Part shown: positions 63,396-64,000 of the stretch, one piece after another | Layout of the letters: every line of letters starts with the position of its first letter | Position numbering within the stretch: the stretch's first letter is position 1 | DNA from: CAIVAT01 sp964525995 | GTDB taxonomy: Bacteria > Bacteroidota > Bacteroidia > Bacteroidales > FEN-979 | Assembly (NCBI GenBank): GCA_964525995.1 | Contig: CAZGIM010000021.1 | Span: 1-64,000 of the forward strand | Direction: 5' to 3' | Length of the DNA: 64,000 nt | Made by a program: the position numbers and the translations under genes | Notes under the pieces: generated by a model | What the model saw: the letters and a program-made list of their open reading frames with translations, nothing else | Told to the model about the DNA's origin: nothing | Database searches by the model: none

Positions 63396-64000
63396 TTATA
63401 ATAAGTTTTTTTCAATCCACACGGCAGTTTTCCGGATACCCTCATCCAGATCGACTTTCGCAGTGAAATCAAGCATCGTTTTCATCTTTTCTACTGAAGG
63501 AATTCTTAATTCGATATCAGCCGACAATGCAGGTTTAAAGAGAATTTTTGAATGGGAATTCAATACCCGGCACACTGTCTGAGCCAATCCGTAGGTGGTA
63601 ACGACAGCCCTGGAGTTCCCGATATTAAAGGATTGTCCGATCGCAACCGGATTTTCAATGCACCGCATCAGTCCGTCAACAAAGTCGGTCACAAAGCACC
63701 AGGCCCTGATTTGATTCCCGTCACCATATATGTGGATATCATTATTTCGCAAGGCTTTTTTTATAAATATCTGCAACGCACCCTCCCCTGTTTGCCCGGG
63801 GCCATATACATTAAACGGGCGAACAGATACAGTGGGCAAACCAAATTCCTTAAAATAAGCCATATTCAGGTGCTCTCCCGCGAGTTTGCTTACAGCATAA
63901 GTCCATCGGGCCTCCCCGGCGCTTCCTGATACCGTTTCCATTCCCTCGGTAACTTTGAAAGCCATACTGCCAAAGACTTCCGATGTGGAAAAGTCAACAA
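63396..64000 (-). CDS. NAD-dependent epimerase/dehydratase, partial (5' end outside window)
   Basis: At least 201 residues of an extended SDR sugar epimerase/dehydratase. The frame is open to the window edge and reads VDFSTSEVFGSMAFKVTEGM upstream of the first internal ATG (63965), so the gene begins beyond 64000. The catalytic Tyr-x3-Lys is in RWTYAVSKLAGEHLN; RPFNVYGPGQ and the substrate region IHIYGDGNQIRAWCFVTDFV are typical. The NAD-binding GxxGxxG is off the window. It probably makes the keto-sugar or epimer that the adjoining aminotransferase uses. Confidence 0.92.
   Translation of the reverse strand, partial: VDFSTSEVFGSMAFKVTEGMETVSGSAGEARWTYAVSKLAGEHLNMAYFKEFGLPTVSVRPFNVYGPGQTGEGALQIFIKKALRNNDIHIYGDGNQIRAWCFVTDFVDGLMRCIENPVAIGQSFNIGNSRAVVTTYGLAQTVCRVLNSHSKILFKPALSADIELRIPSVEKMKTMLDFTAKVDLDEGIRKTAVWIEKNLL

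Overview
This window comes from a chromosome of a member of the Bacteroidota, most likely a Bacteroidales-like environmental or anaerobic lineage. Several signs agree: at least six proteins end in type IX secretion (T9SS) C-terminal sorting domains; BACON and PKD-like surface modules are frequent; a gldH gene sits beside ricT, holB and a class A penicillin-binding protein; complex II is of the single-cytochrome-b type; and several promoters show the phylum-specific -7 element TAnnTTTG. I see no rRNA, tRNA, CRISPR array or transposase gene.

Layout. 1-4990 (minus strand): a sigma factor / zinc anti-sigma factor / periplasmic TPR-CHAT protease operon, followed by a wrecked queuosine-precursor transporter gene and an intrinsic terminator. 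5003-18401 (minus): a run of T9SS surface proteins in which a [beta-helix protein + giant adhesin-like protein] pair occurs twice around an 871-codon relative, with two decayed gene ends downstream. 18402-20368: a LuxR-type regulator whose own promoter and the promoter of the surface operon carry the same 24-bp operator at the same distance (26 nt) from a -7 element. 20409-22704: an alpha/beta hydrolase and an M24 aminopeptidase, separated by short tandem repeats. 22810-26779 (plus): complex II (sdhC-sdhA-sdhB), with a four-helix-bundle (23S rRNA IVP-type) gene and its heptanucleotide repeats inserted between sdhA and sdhB. 26910-31742: a 1610-residue T9SS protein with seven Ig-like repeats.

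32085-37144 (plus): a housekeeping cluster of holB, ricT, gldH and the PBP1A-type gene. 37147-44561 (minus): two paralogous Ig-like/beta-propeller lipoproteins, a saccharopine-dehydrogenase-like enzyme and an LTA-synthase-type membrane sulfatase. 44647-54944 (minus): a GIY-YIG protein whose 3' end is made of paired hairpins with complementary loops, a GH16-like lipoprotein, a membrane-anchored protein with a jelly-roll module, a papain-like T9SS peptidase and an AlgX/AlgJ-like protein. 55128-60582: two GT-C-type membrane proteins (the second flanked by imperfect direct repeats), both ending in the same kind of jelly-roll domain seen in the 47064-48848 protein, with a 5'-truncated T9SS gene between them. 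60777-64000 (minus): a tight sugar/glycan operon of GT2 glycosyltransferase, hexapeptide acyltransferase, DegT-type aminotransferase and an NAD-dependent epimerase that runs off the window.

The overall theme is envelope and surface biology: secreted adhesins under a dedicated regulator, glycan assembly, and an envelope-stress-like sigma/anti-sigma/protease module. The most promising systems are the CHAT protease-sigma cluster and the LuxR operator pair.
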